A stretch of 64,000 bases of DNA from assembly GCA_002748705.1 (NCBI GenBank), contig PDSZ01000012.1, forward strand, positions 1 to 64,000, written 5' to 3'. Origin of the DNA: Candidatus Fermentibacterota bacterium (lineage in GTDB: Bacteria > Fermentibacterota > Fermentibacteria > Fermentibacterales > Fermentibacteraceae). Below, piece after piece: positions 1-8,154 of this stretch (position 1 is its first letter; each line of letters opens with the position of its first letter). Below the pieces are notes generated by a model. That model was not told where the DNA came from. It did not search any database and saw nothing but the letters and a program-made list of their open reading frames with translations. Made by a program: the position numbers and the translations under genes.

Positions 1-1
1 A

Positions 2-112
2 ACACACTCAATAGGCTGGACAGCCGGTGAAAACCTTTCACCTGGAGTCTACTTCTGCGTACTCACCTATGGAAGCCAGCAGTACTCCCAGAGAATGGTT
101 CTTGTCAGGTAA
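2..112 (+). CDS. 3' end of a secreted T9SS-type protein (cut by the window edge)
   Basis: Only the last 36 codons are present; the gene begins before the window. The reading frame runs through GWTAGENLSPGVYFC and ends QRMVLVR, the same C-terminal end as the complete gene at 743-2338, with differences only around the Tyr-Gly-Ser-Gln segment. This ending (a beta-strand, Gly-Val-Tyr, then a basic last strand) is typical of C-terminal secretion and sorting domains of the type IX system. It is therefore the end of a tandem paralogue of the next gene. The function of the missing part is unknown but presumably similar. Confidence 0.8.
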   Translation, partial: THSIGWTAGENLSPGVYFCVLTYGSQQYSQRMVLVR

Positions 113-140
113 GCTGAATATTCAGAATCCTTTCAAAAGG

Positions 141-165
141 GCGGCGCTTCGGCGCCGCTCTTTTT
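141..165 (+). terminator. Rho-independent terminator
   Basis: A GC-only stem GCGGCGC / GCGCCGC closes a TTCG tetraloop and is followed by TCTTTTT. It lies 28 bases after the stop codon of the partial gene. The same hairpin, with a longer stem, ends the paralogue at 2365-2391. Confidence 0.9.
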
Positions 166-518
166 GCATCACTGAGCGTCAGGTTTACCTCTTCATCGAC
201 AGGACTGACACAATGAACTGCCGGCAGCAGAAAACTACCAGCTTAAACTATCCCGTCCGGCAACTGCAGCCGAACTGCTGTGTTCAAACAACGACTATTT
301 TCTGAAGAGCTCTGCATCAGCCCCTCGGCACATGTGTTCAGAATGTGATTCTGGCCTCCATGAAGGCTTTTGCACTACTTGAACCAGAAGCATACCAATA
401 CATTCATAACGCTGTTTTAACCAATATTGACATGGTTATCTGACTATACTATTTTATTAAATAGATGTTTAGAAAACTATACCTATTGTGATATTTCAGT
501 ACTCTCTAAGAGCTTTTG

Positions 519-709
519 AAGGAATTTGTGAAAACAGAAAAAGTAACGGTTAATAAACACAGTGTCATTGTGAAAAGGTGAAATCCGCCTCTTTCGTTTA
601 TGGTGATGGCCGCTCTTGCGAGCTGGAAAGGAATTTGTGAAAACAGAAAATGTAACGGTTAATTGAGGCAATGTCATAGCGGGAATGTAGATATACGGCT
701 CTTTCTTTA
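519..709 (+). repeat. Duplicated upstream region, two 36-nt direct repeats about 109 nt apart
   Basis: The gap between the terminator at 165 and the next start at 743 holds no convincing gene. Its right part is a short tandem duplication. The segment beginning AAGGAATTTGTGAAAACAG and ending GTAACGGTTAAT occurs at 519-554 and again at about 628-664. Each copy is followed by a TGTCAT block, a CTCTTTC block and an ATGG. The second copy leads into the gene at 743. The first leads into an abortive frame at 599 that starts Met-Val-Met-Ala-Ala-Leu-Ala and closes after about 20 codons. I read this as a duplicated promoter or 5' region with a dead first start. Positions 166-518 show nothing else I can name beyond the segmental duplication noted at 2226-2462. 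Confidence 0.55.
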
Positions 710-742
710 ATGGCAAAGTTTACGCTAACTGGGAGAAGAAGA

Positions 743-2338
743 ATGGCAAAGCTGCTTATGATTCTGATACTTGCCGCTGCTGCCATGGCAGCAGGCAACT
801 GCGACACTCCGGACGGGCCGCAGCCCTATCAGGCGCCGCCGCCGGTGTACACCGACAGCGACCAGATTCCAGGTACCGAAGGGGTGTATACCTCGCCTGT
901 AATCCACAGTAACCACAGACCTCCTGAGGGGCCTGCAACCTGGGAGGAAGACTGGGCAAACGATATTCTGGTTCATGACACACGGGTTGGCTCAAATCAG
1001 GATATCGCACTTGATGAAGACACCGATGATCTTTACGCAATCTTCGATACCAATCACTCCACTATGGACAGCGTCATCGTCTGCCGTTCCCAGGACGGCG
1101 GAGCTACCTGGAACTTCTGGAGAGCAACCTACAGCTCCAGTGGAACAATGAACAATCCCATGATTGAGATAGTCAAGGATACATCCGGCCAGGAGTGGGT
1201 CTGCATGTTCTATGTATCCTCAGATGGACTCTGGATGCGAAGAATGACTCCTGATCAAACTGGAGGTGTCTACGAGCAAATAACCGCTAGTGTCGTAGAA
1301 GATTACGATGTTGCCGGTGAAGCAGGCACCGCAGGATGGGTCTATGTTACCTATGTTCCTGAAGGAACTACAGACATCGAAGCAGCACGGAACCATCTCG
1401 CAGGAGGCGGATGGGTTGATAATACCAGTCTCTTCACCGATGCATTGGTCAATCCTTATCCAACCATAGCCTGTGCCACCGGCGGTGTGGTTTCAGTTGC
1501 TTTTTCGGATACGAGAGTAACAACCAACACCGAAATCAGGCTTAAGCGAAGCATCAACTACGGCAGCTCATGGACTATTTCCGAGCAGATCAGCAACAAT
1601 GCAAATGGTGCAGATCTCACCTGGACAGACATGGCTTATGCCCACAACTCCTCAACAACAGCTGCAGGATGGATATGCAGCACCTTCGAATTCTCCAGCG
1701 GCGACAAAGTGGGCTACTTCTACACCACTGATGCGGGCCAAAACTGGAACGCAGGAACTCTTTTTACCGGGACAGGTGAGCAGAACATGCCCGATCTCTG
1801 CACCCGCAGAAGCGGCTCAACGGTAACACTGGTCTACAATTCCGACCCAGGTGATTCCATCATGTACCGGAATACGACCGGGTCAAACCCCATTAGCTGG
1901 ACGCCGGCATTAAGAGTAAACGATTACCAGGCTACTGGCTACTGGCCTCCTTCAGCTGTGTACAGTGACTTCTACCCTGCCTTTCTCTATACATCATGGC
2001 TTGAGGACTACAACTGCTTCTTTGACTGGAGTGGTAATAGTTCAGTAGAAGAGGAAAACAGCTTATCCCTTCCAGGGGAAGTATCAGTAACAATGAATCC
2101 CAATCCCTTCACCGACTTCACATCAATCTCGGTAACTTCACTTCACCCCGGCAATGCTTCACTGAGTATCTATGACAGCGCCGGAAGGCTCATTGACACT
2201 CCGGTAAACCAGTTCCTTGAAAGCGGAACACACTCAATAGGCTGGACAGCCGGTGAAAACCTTTCACCTGGAGTCTACTTCTGCGTACTCACCTGCGGAG
2301 GAAAGCAGTACTCCCAGAGAATGGTTCTTGTCAGGTAA
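743..2338 (+). CDS. Secreted sialidase-like beta-propeller protein with T9SS C-terminal sorting domain
   Basis: The product is 531 residues. The start at 743 is preferred over the in-frame ATG at 710 because GGGAG lies 7 nt upstream and the new N-terminus is a clean signal peptide (MAKLLMILILAAAAMAAG). The body carries several Asp-box (BNR) motifs of the sialidase type: SQDGGATW, a related SINYGSSW and TTDAGQNW. This suggests a beta-propeller of about six blades. The last 80 or so residues (MNPNPFTDF to QRMVLVR) form a FlgD-like Ig fold with the NPNPF motif typical of T9SS sorting domains. The protein is expected to be exported and anchored or released at the cell surface. A catalytic role is not demonstrated: Asp-boxes are structural, and I do not see the sialidase Arg triad clearly. 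It is the second of two tandem paralogues. Confidence 0.75.
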   Translation: MAKLLMILILAAAAMAAGNCDTPDGPQPYQAPPPVYTDSDQIPGTEGVYTSPVIHSNHRPPEGPATWEEDWANDILVHDTRVGSNQDIALDEDTDDLYAIFDTNHSTMDSVIVCRSQDGGATWNFWRATYSSSGTMNNPMIEIVKDTSGQEWVCMFYVSSDGLWMRRMTPDQTGGVYEQITASVVEDYDVAGEAGTAGWVYVTYVPEGTTDIEAARNHLAGGGWVDNTSLFTDALVNPYPTIACATGGVVSVAFSDTRVTTNTEIRLKRSINYGSSWTISEQISNNANGADLTWTDMAYAHNSSTTAAGWICSTFEFSSGDKVGYFYTTDAGQNWNAGTLFTGTGEQNMPDLCTRRSGSTVTLVYNSDPGDSIMYRNTTGSNPISWTPALRVNDYQATGYWPPSAVYSDFYPAFLYTSWLEDYNCFFDWSGNSSVEEENSLSLPGEVSVTMNPNPFTDFTSISVTSLHPGNASLSIYDSAGRLIDTPVNQFLESGTHSIGWTAGENLSPGVYFCVLTCGGKQYSQRMVLVR

Positions 2339-2462
2339 GCTGAATATTCAGAATCCTTTCAAAAGGGCGGCGCTTCGGCGCCGCCCTTTTTGCATCGCTG
2401 AGCGTCAGGTTTACCTCTTCAGGCGAGAGGACTGACACAATAAACTGCCAGCCGCAGGAAGT
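2226..2462 (+). repeat. Second copy of a segmental duplication (first copy at 1-235)
   Basis: The sequence from the last codons of the gene, through the terminator and about 90 nt beyond (AGCGTCAGGTTTACCTCTTC, GGACTGACACAAT), is nearly identical to 1-235. The copies differ at scattered positions and by a small indel near the Cys-Gly-Gly codons. The offset is 2225 bases, which fits a recent tandem duplication of one gene plus its terminator. Confidence 0.85.
2365..2391 (+). terminator. Rho-independent terminator
   Basis: A nine-pair stem GGGCGGCGC / GCGCCGCCC with TTCG loop is followed by TTTTT. It ends the propeller gene at 743-2338. Confidence 0.92.
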
Positions 2463-2522
2463 CTCGCAGTGTTGAACAAGGGCTAATGGAAAGATGCAAA
2501 TATAAAACTCTCAGCTAACTGT

Positions 2523-4124
2523 TCAGTTCTGGTTAAGTGAACTTGAAAGCGCTTCAAAAAGAGCAAATCCTGCAGCTGAAGCGTCTCTTCCGTTCATAAC
2601 TATTTCACTCTGTACAGAGCCATCGCCATAATCACCGTCCCATCTGATTATCAGATCGTGGTTGATCTCAGGAATATCCATGACTCCAGGAGTGAAGGCT
2701 GTTATCAGTTCCATATAGCCCGCAAGGCTTATTTCTCCTGCCATAGGGCCTGTTCCAGCCACCTCTGCAGGCTGGTAGCTGCCATTGATGACAGAAATCA
2801 GTCTGTCAGGAGAGTTTCCTGTTTCCAGAAGCAGGGTTCTTTCATTTACTGTTATCCAGTAATTGAACTGCATGGAGGTTTCCTCATTTATCTCCATGGA
2901 AATGTTGTAGAAATCACAGCCGTCAATCTGCACGATTCCGTTATCAGTTATGCTGAAGTATCTGGCGAATTCTTCATCACGAGAGATAGCTGGAATCAAA
3001 TAAGAGAAATAATCTCTGTACATTTCTGATACATCCTGAATGGTGTATTCTTCAGGCAAATTGAAGGCAGACACCTGGTGCAGATATTCAGCATCTGAAT
3101 AAACAGCAGTCCCTCCGCTGGATGCCAGAGATGCCCAGAACCGGATTGTCTCTTCCGGTACATCAGAGGCAAAAATGCCTGTGCCAGCCCTTGCAATCTG
3201 GTATGACATCTCTTCAGGAACACTGAACCTGATGTTGGCCAAATCTCCCATGGGAATCATCTGCAGCATATTCCTTTCCTGCCCTGGAACAACAGCAGCG
3301 GCCAGGTCAGAGCCTTCTGTGAATACGACATTCTTCCGCAGAATTATATCTTCTGCTCCGATACTGAGTGTTATCTCTACCATATCTGTCTGGCTTAGAA
3401 ATACCTCCAGCCCATCCATGTAAACATCCATTATTTCCGGAAGATACAGGGGAACGGCCGGTTCCTCCTGAACACTCTGCTTCATAAGCATTCTGGCCAT
3501 TGGCATTTGGCCCATTACCAAAGGCCCTATCATAGCCATGTTGTACTTCATATAGAGACTTGCAGGATCAACTTCAATAGCAGTTTCTGCTGAGAGTTTA
3601 CCGATAATGCTCTCAAGTTCAGTTCTGTCAGTGGCAATAACCGCAACTCCGTTGAGCCCAGTGATGAACATGGTGCCATCACCATTCTCAATTGAGTAAA
3701 CAGGATTGCTGTCTATTGCCTGATCGGCCTGAAACTCTGCTCCAAACTTCTCCATCAGTGTCATGAAACTGGTCAAGTCCGGTGAAGAAACAGCAAAGAT
3801 AATGCTCTGCGACATTGTGTTATCCATGAAGAAAACCATTTTGCCGAAAGGATCAAGACCATATCTGGAGGGCATTGAATCAAGTGAGGCTATCTCCAGC
3901 TGTGAACAGATACGGTTTTCAAGCATGGATGCTCCCATAGCAGGAACTCCATCCTCTATGTATCCGTCGATGTTCCTTACAATTCCAGCAGGATCATTCA
4001 AAACGATTACGATCATGGCATCTTCCGGTACGAGAGATAAAGGATCAGCAGGCACAGACTGTTCTTCTCCACAGCCGAAGACCAGAAGTACGGTAAACAC
4101 AGCAGCAGACAGCAGCTTCTTCAT
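2523..4124 (-). CDS. Lipoprotein of unknown function, 533 residues
   Basis: The start at 4124 is preferred to the longer frame beginning at 4154 because AGGAG stands 5 nt before it and it opens with a lipoprotein signal (MKKLLSAAVFTVLLVFGC, lipobox ending VFGC). The mature protein starts with PADPLSLVPEDAMIVIVLNDP, the pattern of large periplasmic proteins that open with a 'Pro-x-Asp-Ala' strand, as in DUF3352-like proteins. No catalytic motif is visible. It stands alone on the minus strand between two plus-strand units, so it has its own promoter within 4125-4239. I do not recognise a specific function. Confidence 0.6.
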   Translation of the reverse strand: MKKLLSAAVFTVLLVFGCGEEQSVPADPLSLVPEDAMIVIVLNDPAGIVRNIDGYIEDGVPAMGASMLENRICSQLEIASLDSMPSRYGLDPFGKMVFFMDNTMSQSIIFAVSSPDLTSFMTLMEKFGAEFQADQAIDSNPVYSIENGDGTMFITGLNGVAVIATDRTELESIIGKLSAETAIEVDPASLYMKYNMAMIGPLVMGQMPMARMLMKQSVQEEPAVPLYLPEIMDVYMDGLEVFLSQTDMVEITLSIGAEDIILRKNVVFTEGSDLAAAVVPGQERNMLQMIPMGDLANIRFSVPEEMSYQIARAGTGIFASDVPEETIRFWASLASSGGTAVYSDAEYLHQVSAFNLPEEYTIQDVSEMYRDYFSYLIPAISRDEEFARYFSITDNGIVQIDGCDFYNISMEINEETSMQFNYWITVNERTLLLETGNSPDRLISVINGSYQPAEVAGTGPMAGEISLAGYMELITAFTPGVMDIPEINHDLIIRWDGDYGDGSVQSEIVMNGRDASAAGFALFEALSSSLNQN

Positions 4125-4239
4125 CAGTTCTCCTTTCTTAAATCGTAAATACATACCTTACATAGTTTAATAGAACTATAAGATATTTGTCAAAGGAAGG
4201 GCTTTGCCGAGGTCTGTAAATTAAGTTAGAATTGATGTT

Positions 4240-5037
4240 ATGAACAACAGTCTAGATCTCTTCAGCACCCTGGATGCTGCAGGGGGGAAAAGAATTCTTT
4301 TCCTTGATACAGAGACAACAGGTCCGGATCCGGCTGCAGCCCAGGTTTGTGAGGTTGCCTTTATACTTCAGGAATACAATGGGTTCTCTGCTTCCGGCAG
4401 GAGAACTGTATTCGAATCTCTGGTTAAACCATCTGAACCTATTCCTCCTGAGGCATCTGCAGTAAACGGAATCAGCAACAAAATGGTGAAAGATTCACCA
4501 ACAGCTGCTGAAATTACCAATCAGATAGAGGAGATTGCCGGTCAGGCAGACATAATATGCGCCCACAATCTCAAGTACGACCATGCCATTCTGAAACGGC
4601 AGTACCCCGGCATCTTCAGCAGGTTCTCAGGATGTGCATTGCTGGATACTCTGAGGCTTTCCAGGCATATCTGGCCGAATATTCCATCACATGCACTACA
4701 GGTTCTCAGATACCGGTTTGAACTTGATGAAGGAATTGAGGGAGACGCACACAGGGCACTTTTTGATACAGAACTGGTTCAGTCTCTTCTTCTGAGAATA
4801 TTCAGGGAACCGGCTGCTGCAAAGCTCAATGGAGACTGGACGGCACTTTCAGAGTTTATCAACGCCCCTCTGGAGGTTAAGATATTTACCTTTGGAAAGT
4901 ACCGTGGAAACCTTGTAGAGGATACCGTAGCCGGTGATCCAGACTACATACGGTGGCTGCTCAAACAGAAATGGCTCATGGAAGAGCATCCGGATCTTTA
5001 CCACACAATTCTCTGTAAAACCGGAGCATCGAAATGA
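4240..5037 (+). CDS. DEDDh-family 3'-5' exonuclease (DnaQ/RNase T type) with FGKYRG tail domain
   Basis: The 265-residue product carries all three exonuclease motifs: FLDTETTG (Asp23, Glu25), CAHNLKYDHAIL (Exo II with Asp) and HRALFDTELV (Exo III with His and Asp). It should remove 3' nucleotides with two metal ions. After residue 210 the segment KIFTFGKYRGNLVEDTVAGD with a following Trp-Leu-Leu helix matches the small domain (DUF3820-like) often fused to or beside such nucleases. The stop codon overlaps the murA start by four bases (ATGA), so the two are translationally coupled. The family spans proofreading subunits and stand-alone exonucleases; its size and lack of polymerase partners favour a stand-alone repair or RNA-processing enzyme. 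Confidence 0.8.
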   Translation: MNNSLDLFSTLDAAGGKRILFLDTETTGPDPAAAQVCEVAFILQEYNGFSASGRRTVFESLVKPSEPIPPEASAVNGISNKMVKDSPTAAEITNQIEEIAGQADIICAHNLKYDHAILKRQYPGIFSRFSGCALLDTLRLSRHIWPNIPSHALQVLRYRFELDEGIEGDAHRALFDTELVQSLLLRIFREPAAAKLNGDWTALSEFINAPLEVKIFTFGKYRGNLVEDTVAGDPDYIRWLLKQKWLMEEHPDLYHTILCKTGASK

Positions 5038-6335
5038 CAAACAGCTGGAAGGTTTCAGGGGGCAATATCCTGCAGGGAGTTCTGCAGCCTTCAGGCAGTA
5101 AGAACGCCGCACTGCCTGTACTTGCAGCCTGTCTTCTTACAGAAGATACAGTTACACTGAACAACTGCCCTGATATCAGAGATGTCAGAGCAATGCTCTC
5201 ACTGCTTGAAACCCTTGGAGCCAAGGTGGTGTCAACTGAAAACAACCAGGTTTCTGTTACAGCAGGGAAAATTAATCCGGAAAAGCTGGACGAACGGCTC
5301 TCCAGAAAAATACGGGCATCAATTCTTCTTGCAGGCCCTGTAGTGGCACGAAAAGGCCGTATTCAGCTTCCTCCTCCAGGAGGCGATGTTATCGGAAGAA
5401 GAAGGCTTGACACACATTTTCTGGTTCTTGAAATGCTCGGCGCAACAGTTTCATTCAAAGACAGAATGATACAGGTGGAAGCTCCTGACGGTTTGAAAGG
5501 CACTGACATTCACCTTGATGAACCAAGTGTAACAGCCACTGAAAATGCTCTTATGGCTGCATCGGCTGCAAAAGGAACAACCGTAATCTACAACGCTGCC
5601 TGCGAGCCCAATGTACAGGACCTGGCAGAAATGCTTATTGCAATGGGCGCAGACATTCAGGGGCACGGCACCAATCGTATCACAGTCACTGGAAGCGGAA
5701 AACTTCTTAAAGGCGCCAACCATAGGATCTGCCCTGACCACATAGAAATAGGCAGTTTTATAGGTCTGGCAGCTTGCTGCCGGGGAAAGGTAACCATTCC
5801 TGGCGTACCTGAAAACATCATAAAACCTACGATGATTGGTCTGGGCCGATTAGGTATTGAAATTGAGTATGAGAACGGTGACCTTATTATTCCTGCAGAC
5901 CAGAACCTGGAGGTACGCCCTGACAGAACCGGCTCAATTCCGACTATCTACGATTCTCCATGGCCGGGATTCTCTCCGGACCTTACCAGCACAGCTGTAA
6001 TCGTGGCAACTCAGGCTAAAGGTACCAGCCTGATATTTGAGAAGATGTTCGAGTCCAGAATGTTTTTTGTTGACAAACTTGCCGCCATGGGGGCTTCCCT
6101 TATTCTGTGCGATCCCCATCGTGTGGTTGTTTCCGGCCCGTCACAACTTCATGGTACTGATGTCTCTAGCCCTGATATTCGAGCAGGAATGGCACTTCTT
6201 ACTGCAGCACTCTGTGCAGAAGGAGAAAGCACCATTCATAATGTTCACCAGATTCAGCGCGGTTACAGCAACATTGTAGAGAGACTCAACGCCCTGGGTG
6301 CTCATATAGAGCCTGTGAACCAGGAAAAGGACTAA
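5034..6335 (+). CDS. murA: UDP-N-acetylglucosamine 1-carboxyvinyltransferase MurA, Cys-to-Asp active-site form
   Basis: MurA transfers enolpyruvate from phosphoenolpyruvate to UDP-GlcNAc, the first committed step of peptidoglycan synthesis in the cytoplasm. The 433-residue length is usual for the family. Visible signatures are SGSKNAALPVLAA near the N-terminus (Lys23-Asn24), GGDVIGRRRLDTH at about 116-128, and DIRAGMALLTAALCAEG with QIQRGYSNIVERLNALGA at the C-terminus. The loop residue that is Cys115 in Escherichia coli is Asp118 here. That substitution occurs naturally in Mycobacterium, Chlamydia and Borrelia, and makes the enzyme insensitive to fosfomycin while keeping activity. It is the middle gene of a three-gene operon, overlapping the exonuclease and followed after 2 nt by a lipoprotein. 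Confidence 0.95.
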   Translation: MTNSWKVSGGNILQGVLQPSGSKNAALPVLAACLLTEDTVTLNNCPDIRDVRAMLSLLETLGAKVVSTENNQVSVTAGKINPEKLDERLSRKIRASILLAGPVVARKGRIQLPPPGGDVIGRRRLDTHFLVLEMLGATVSFKDRMIQVEAPDGLKGTDIHLDEPSVTATENALMAASAAKGTTVIYNAACEPNVQDLAEMLIAMGADIQGHGTNRITVTGSGKLLKGANHRICPDHIEIGSFIGLAACCRGKVTIPGVPENIIKPTMIGLGRLGIEIEYENGDLIIPADQNLEVRPDRTGSIPTIYDSPWPGFSPDLTSTAVIVATQAKGTSLIFEKMFESRMFFVDKLAAMGASLILCDPHRVVVSGPSQLHGTDVSSPDIRAGMALLTAALCAEGESTIHNVHQIQRGYSNIVERLNALGAHIEPVNQEKD

Positions 6336-6337
6336 TT

Positions 6338-7270
6338 ATGAGAAGAATTACCATTCTTATCACTCTTCTCGGAATACTTGCAGCAGCATGCAGCAACGGT
6401 CCGGAAGAAAAAGTATGGGAAGACGGAGCATGGCTCTGGCTCTCTGGAATATACGCCGACACAGCTCTCTCCTGGTCTCCCTACGGCGATGTACTCTTTT
6501 TCTCAACATGGTCTTCAGGTACAACAAGACTCTTCGGTACAGATGGCCTAAGCGCCCCTCAAGAAAGAACTTTTACAGGCCTGGACGAGTATATGGGCCC
6601 ACTGGGAGCCTGGAACGGTAACAACTACAGAATCGTATATACTGCAATGAACTCAGACAGTATGCGCGGTCAGATACGGTCCATTCCGGGAAACGGCACC
6701 TATTCTACCACTCATGTCAACGACAGTCTCCCTAACGCCTTTCCTACCTACAATACAGAAGGCGACACCATTCTCTACTGCAGCAGAGCTACAGGCAACT
6801 GGCGGTTCTATACTATTCCCTACACCTTCACACCTGATTCAAGCGGCTCACCCTCTTATCTGTCAGGTTTTCCTGAAGGTGACATGCTCAGACCTTCATT
6901 CAGCAGAGGCTCTGGAGAATGGCTTCTCTTTCAGCACAGGGGGTCTTCTGCGGAAGACTGGGATATAATGGTAGCCCGTCCTGACGGTTCAGAGCACAGA
7001 ATAATTGCTGCAAGCAATGGCGAAGACATCCATCCTGCCTGGGGGCCTGACGGAAACTGGCTGATCTTCAGTTCAAACAGGTCAGGCAACTACGAGATCT
7101 ACATCAGTAATGTTCAAAACGACACTCTAATTCAGGTAACCGATGATCCTGCCCTGGATCAATACCCTGCCTGGAACCCTGAACATGGATGGATTGCTTT
7201 CAGTTCCGACAGGGAATCCGGCAACTGGAACCTGGATATTTTCGCCATTTACCAGCCTGAACTGCCGTGA
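6338..7270 (+). CDS. TolB-like PD40 beta-propeller lipoprotein
   Basis: The 310-residue protein opens with a lipoprotein signal (ITLLGILAAAC) and contains repeated PD40/TolB blades, clearest near the C-terminus: HPAWGPDGNWLIFSSNRSG and YPAWNPEHGWIAFSSDRESG, each followed by a NYEIYI- or NWNLDIF-type strand. Such proteins act in the periplasm as protein-interaction propellers. No enzymatic motif is seen. It starts 2 nt after murA, so it is co-transcribed with it, suggesting an envelope role. No clear terminator follows; the IS200-type element begins about 50 nt downstream. Confidence 0.75.
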   Translation: MRRITILITLLGILAAACSNGPEEKVWEDGAWLWLSGIYADTALSWSPYGDVLFFSTWSSGTTRLFGTDGLSAPQERTFTGLDEYMGPLGAWNGNNYRIVYTAMNSDSMRGQIRSIPGNGTYSTTHVNDSLPNAFPTYNTEGDTILYCSRATGNWRFYTIPYTFTPDSSGSPSYLSGFPEGDMLRPSFSRGSGEWLLFQHRGSSAEDWDIMVARPDGSEHRIIAASNGEDIHPAWGPDGNWLIFSSNRSGNYEIYISNVQNDTLIQVTDDPALDQYPAWNPEHGWIAFSSDRESGNWNLDIFAIYQPELP

Positions 7271-7320
7271 AAACACTACCTCACTCAGATTCGTATTGGG
7301 AACAACAGCGTAACTGAGCG

Positions 7321-7888
7321 CCACCGTCTGAAGACGGTGGGTTCGCCTGCGGCTAAAGTTGCCTAAAGTACCTCGCCGTCCACAAGCCATCATTCTGTTA
7401 CCTTGAACACTTCTTCATTCTGGGGCTCGACATCCTGATTCTTTATGTAGTCCTCAAGCACTTCATCTGTTACATTTCCGCTTGTTGCAATAAAGTAACC
7501 ACTCCCCCAGAAGTGTCCGCCCCAGAACTCTTTACGCAATGTTCTGAAATCCTGAAGCAGTTGATGGGATGTTTTACCTTTGATGGCTTGTACAATACGA
7601 CTCGGAGCAAGAGATGGAGGAGCACTGATTAGCATGTGAACATGGTCTGGGCGAATATGACCACTGATTATCTCTATGTCTTTACTGTTGCATATCCCTA
7701 TTATCAGTTCCCGCAACCTCTTCCCCACTTCGCCCCGGAAAACAGGCTTGCGGTATTTCGGTATGAACACCAAATGAAAGTGAAGACGATAGACCGTATG
7801 TGAACCTTTGCGATAACCTTTCATGACTCTACTATAATACCGCAGCCTCCTAAAGGCTTCGCCTAAAGGCGAGGGATTTCACCCATCC
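7321..7888 (-). mobile_element. IS200/IS605-type insertion sequence (transposase-only)
   Basis: The tnpA gene at 7390-7824 is flanked by subterminal hairpins as expected for single-strand transposons. On one side is a perfect stem CCACCGTC-TGAA-GACGGTGG (7321-7340). On the other is CGCC-TAAA-GGCG (7860-7871) within GGCTTCGCC...GAGGGATTTCACCC. The latter block (7855-7888) recurs almost unchanged at 32468-32501, which supports it being an element end. There are no inverted terminal repeats or target duplication, as expected for this family. Exact cleavage sites cannot be read from one copy. Confidence 0.7.
7390..7824 (-). CDS. tnpA: IS200/IS605-family transposase TnpA (Y1 HUH)
   Basis: The 144-residue protein is the usual size for a TnpA. 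It contains the HUH metal-binding motif in RPDHVHMLISAPPS (His-Val-His) and the N-terminal strand VYRLHFHLVFIPKYRKPVF. The catalytic Tyr is probably in LEDYIKNQ in the C-terminal helix. It nicks and rejoins single-stranded element ends. WGGHFWGSGYFIATSG before that helix is also typical. The frame is intact, so the element could be active. No TnpB accompanies it. Confidence 0.92.
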   Translation of the reverse strand: MKGYRKGSHTVYRLHFHLVFIPKYRKPVFRGEVGKRLRELIIGICNSKDIEIISGHIRPDHVHMLISAPPSLAPSRIVQAIKGKTSHQLLQDFRTLRKEFWGGHFWGSGYFIATSGNVTDEVLEDYIKNQDVEPQNEEVFKVTE

Positions 7889-8108
7889 CCGGATGAGACA
7901 TTAATCTCACACCTCTCAGATTCCATTATCCAAGTTATACAGTCTGATGACCTTCAGCTGGTCTATGTCCCGGCAGATTAGATGCTCAGGATTATAGCCC
8001 TACCATGATTCAGCATAGTGTGAAACTGTATCATCCCTGCGATCTGAAGTTATCTATACATATTCGTAACCACCTGGATCTGTTGAGAGTTTTTTTCACA
8101 GAGGAAAA

Positions 8109-8137
8109 ATGGCCGCCGGCACTAAACCGGCGGCCAT
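8109..8137 (-). terminator. Rho-independent terminator of the eleven-gene operon
   Basis: An 11-pair stem ATGGCCGCCGG / CCGGCGGCCAT with a short loop, followed on the minus strand by TTTTCC. It lies 18 nt past the stop of the last operon gene (8155). Confidence 0.88.
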
Positions 8138-8154
8138 TTAAGACTGACCTCAAT

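Noticed and set aside
2653..3029. Plus-strand frame of 123 codons
   Set aside because: Antisense to the lipoprotein at 2523-4124 and lacking start signals.
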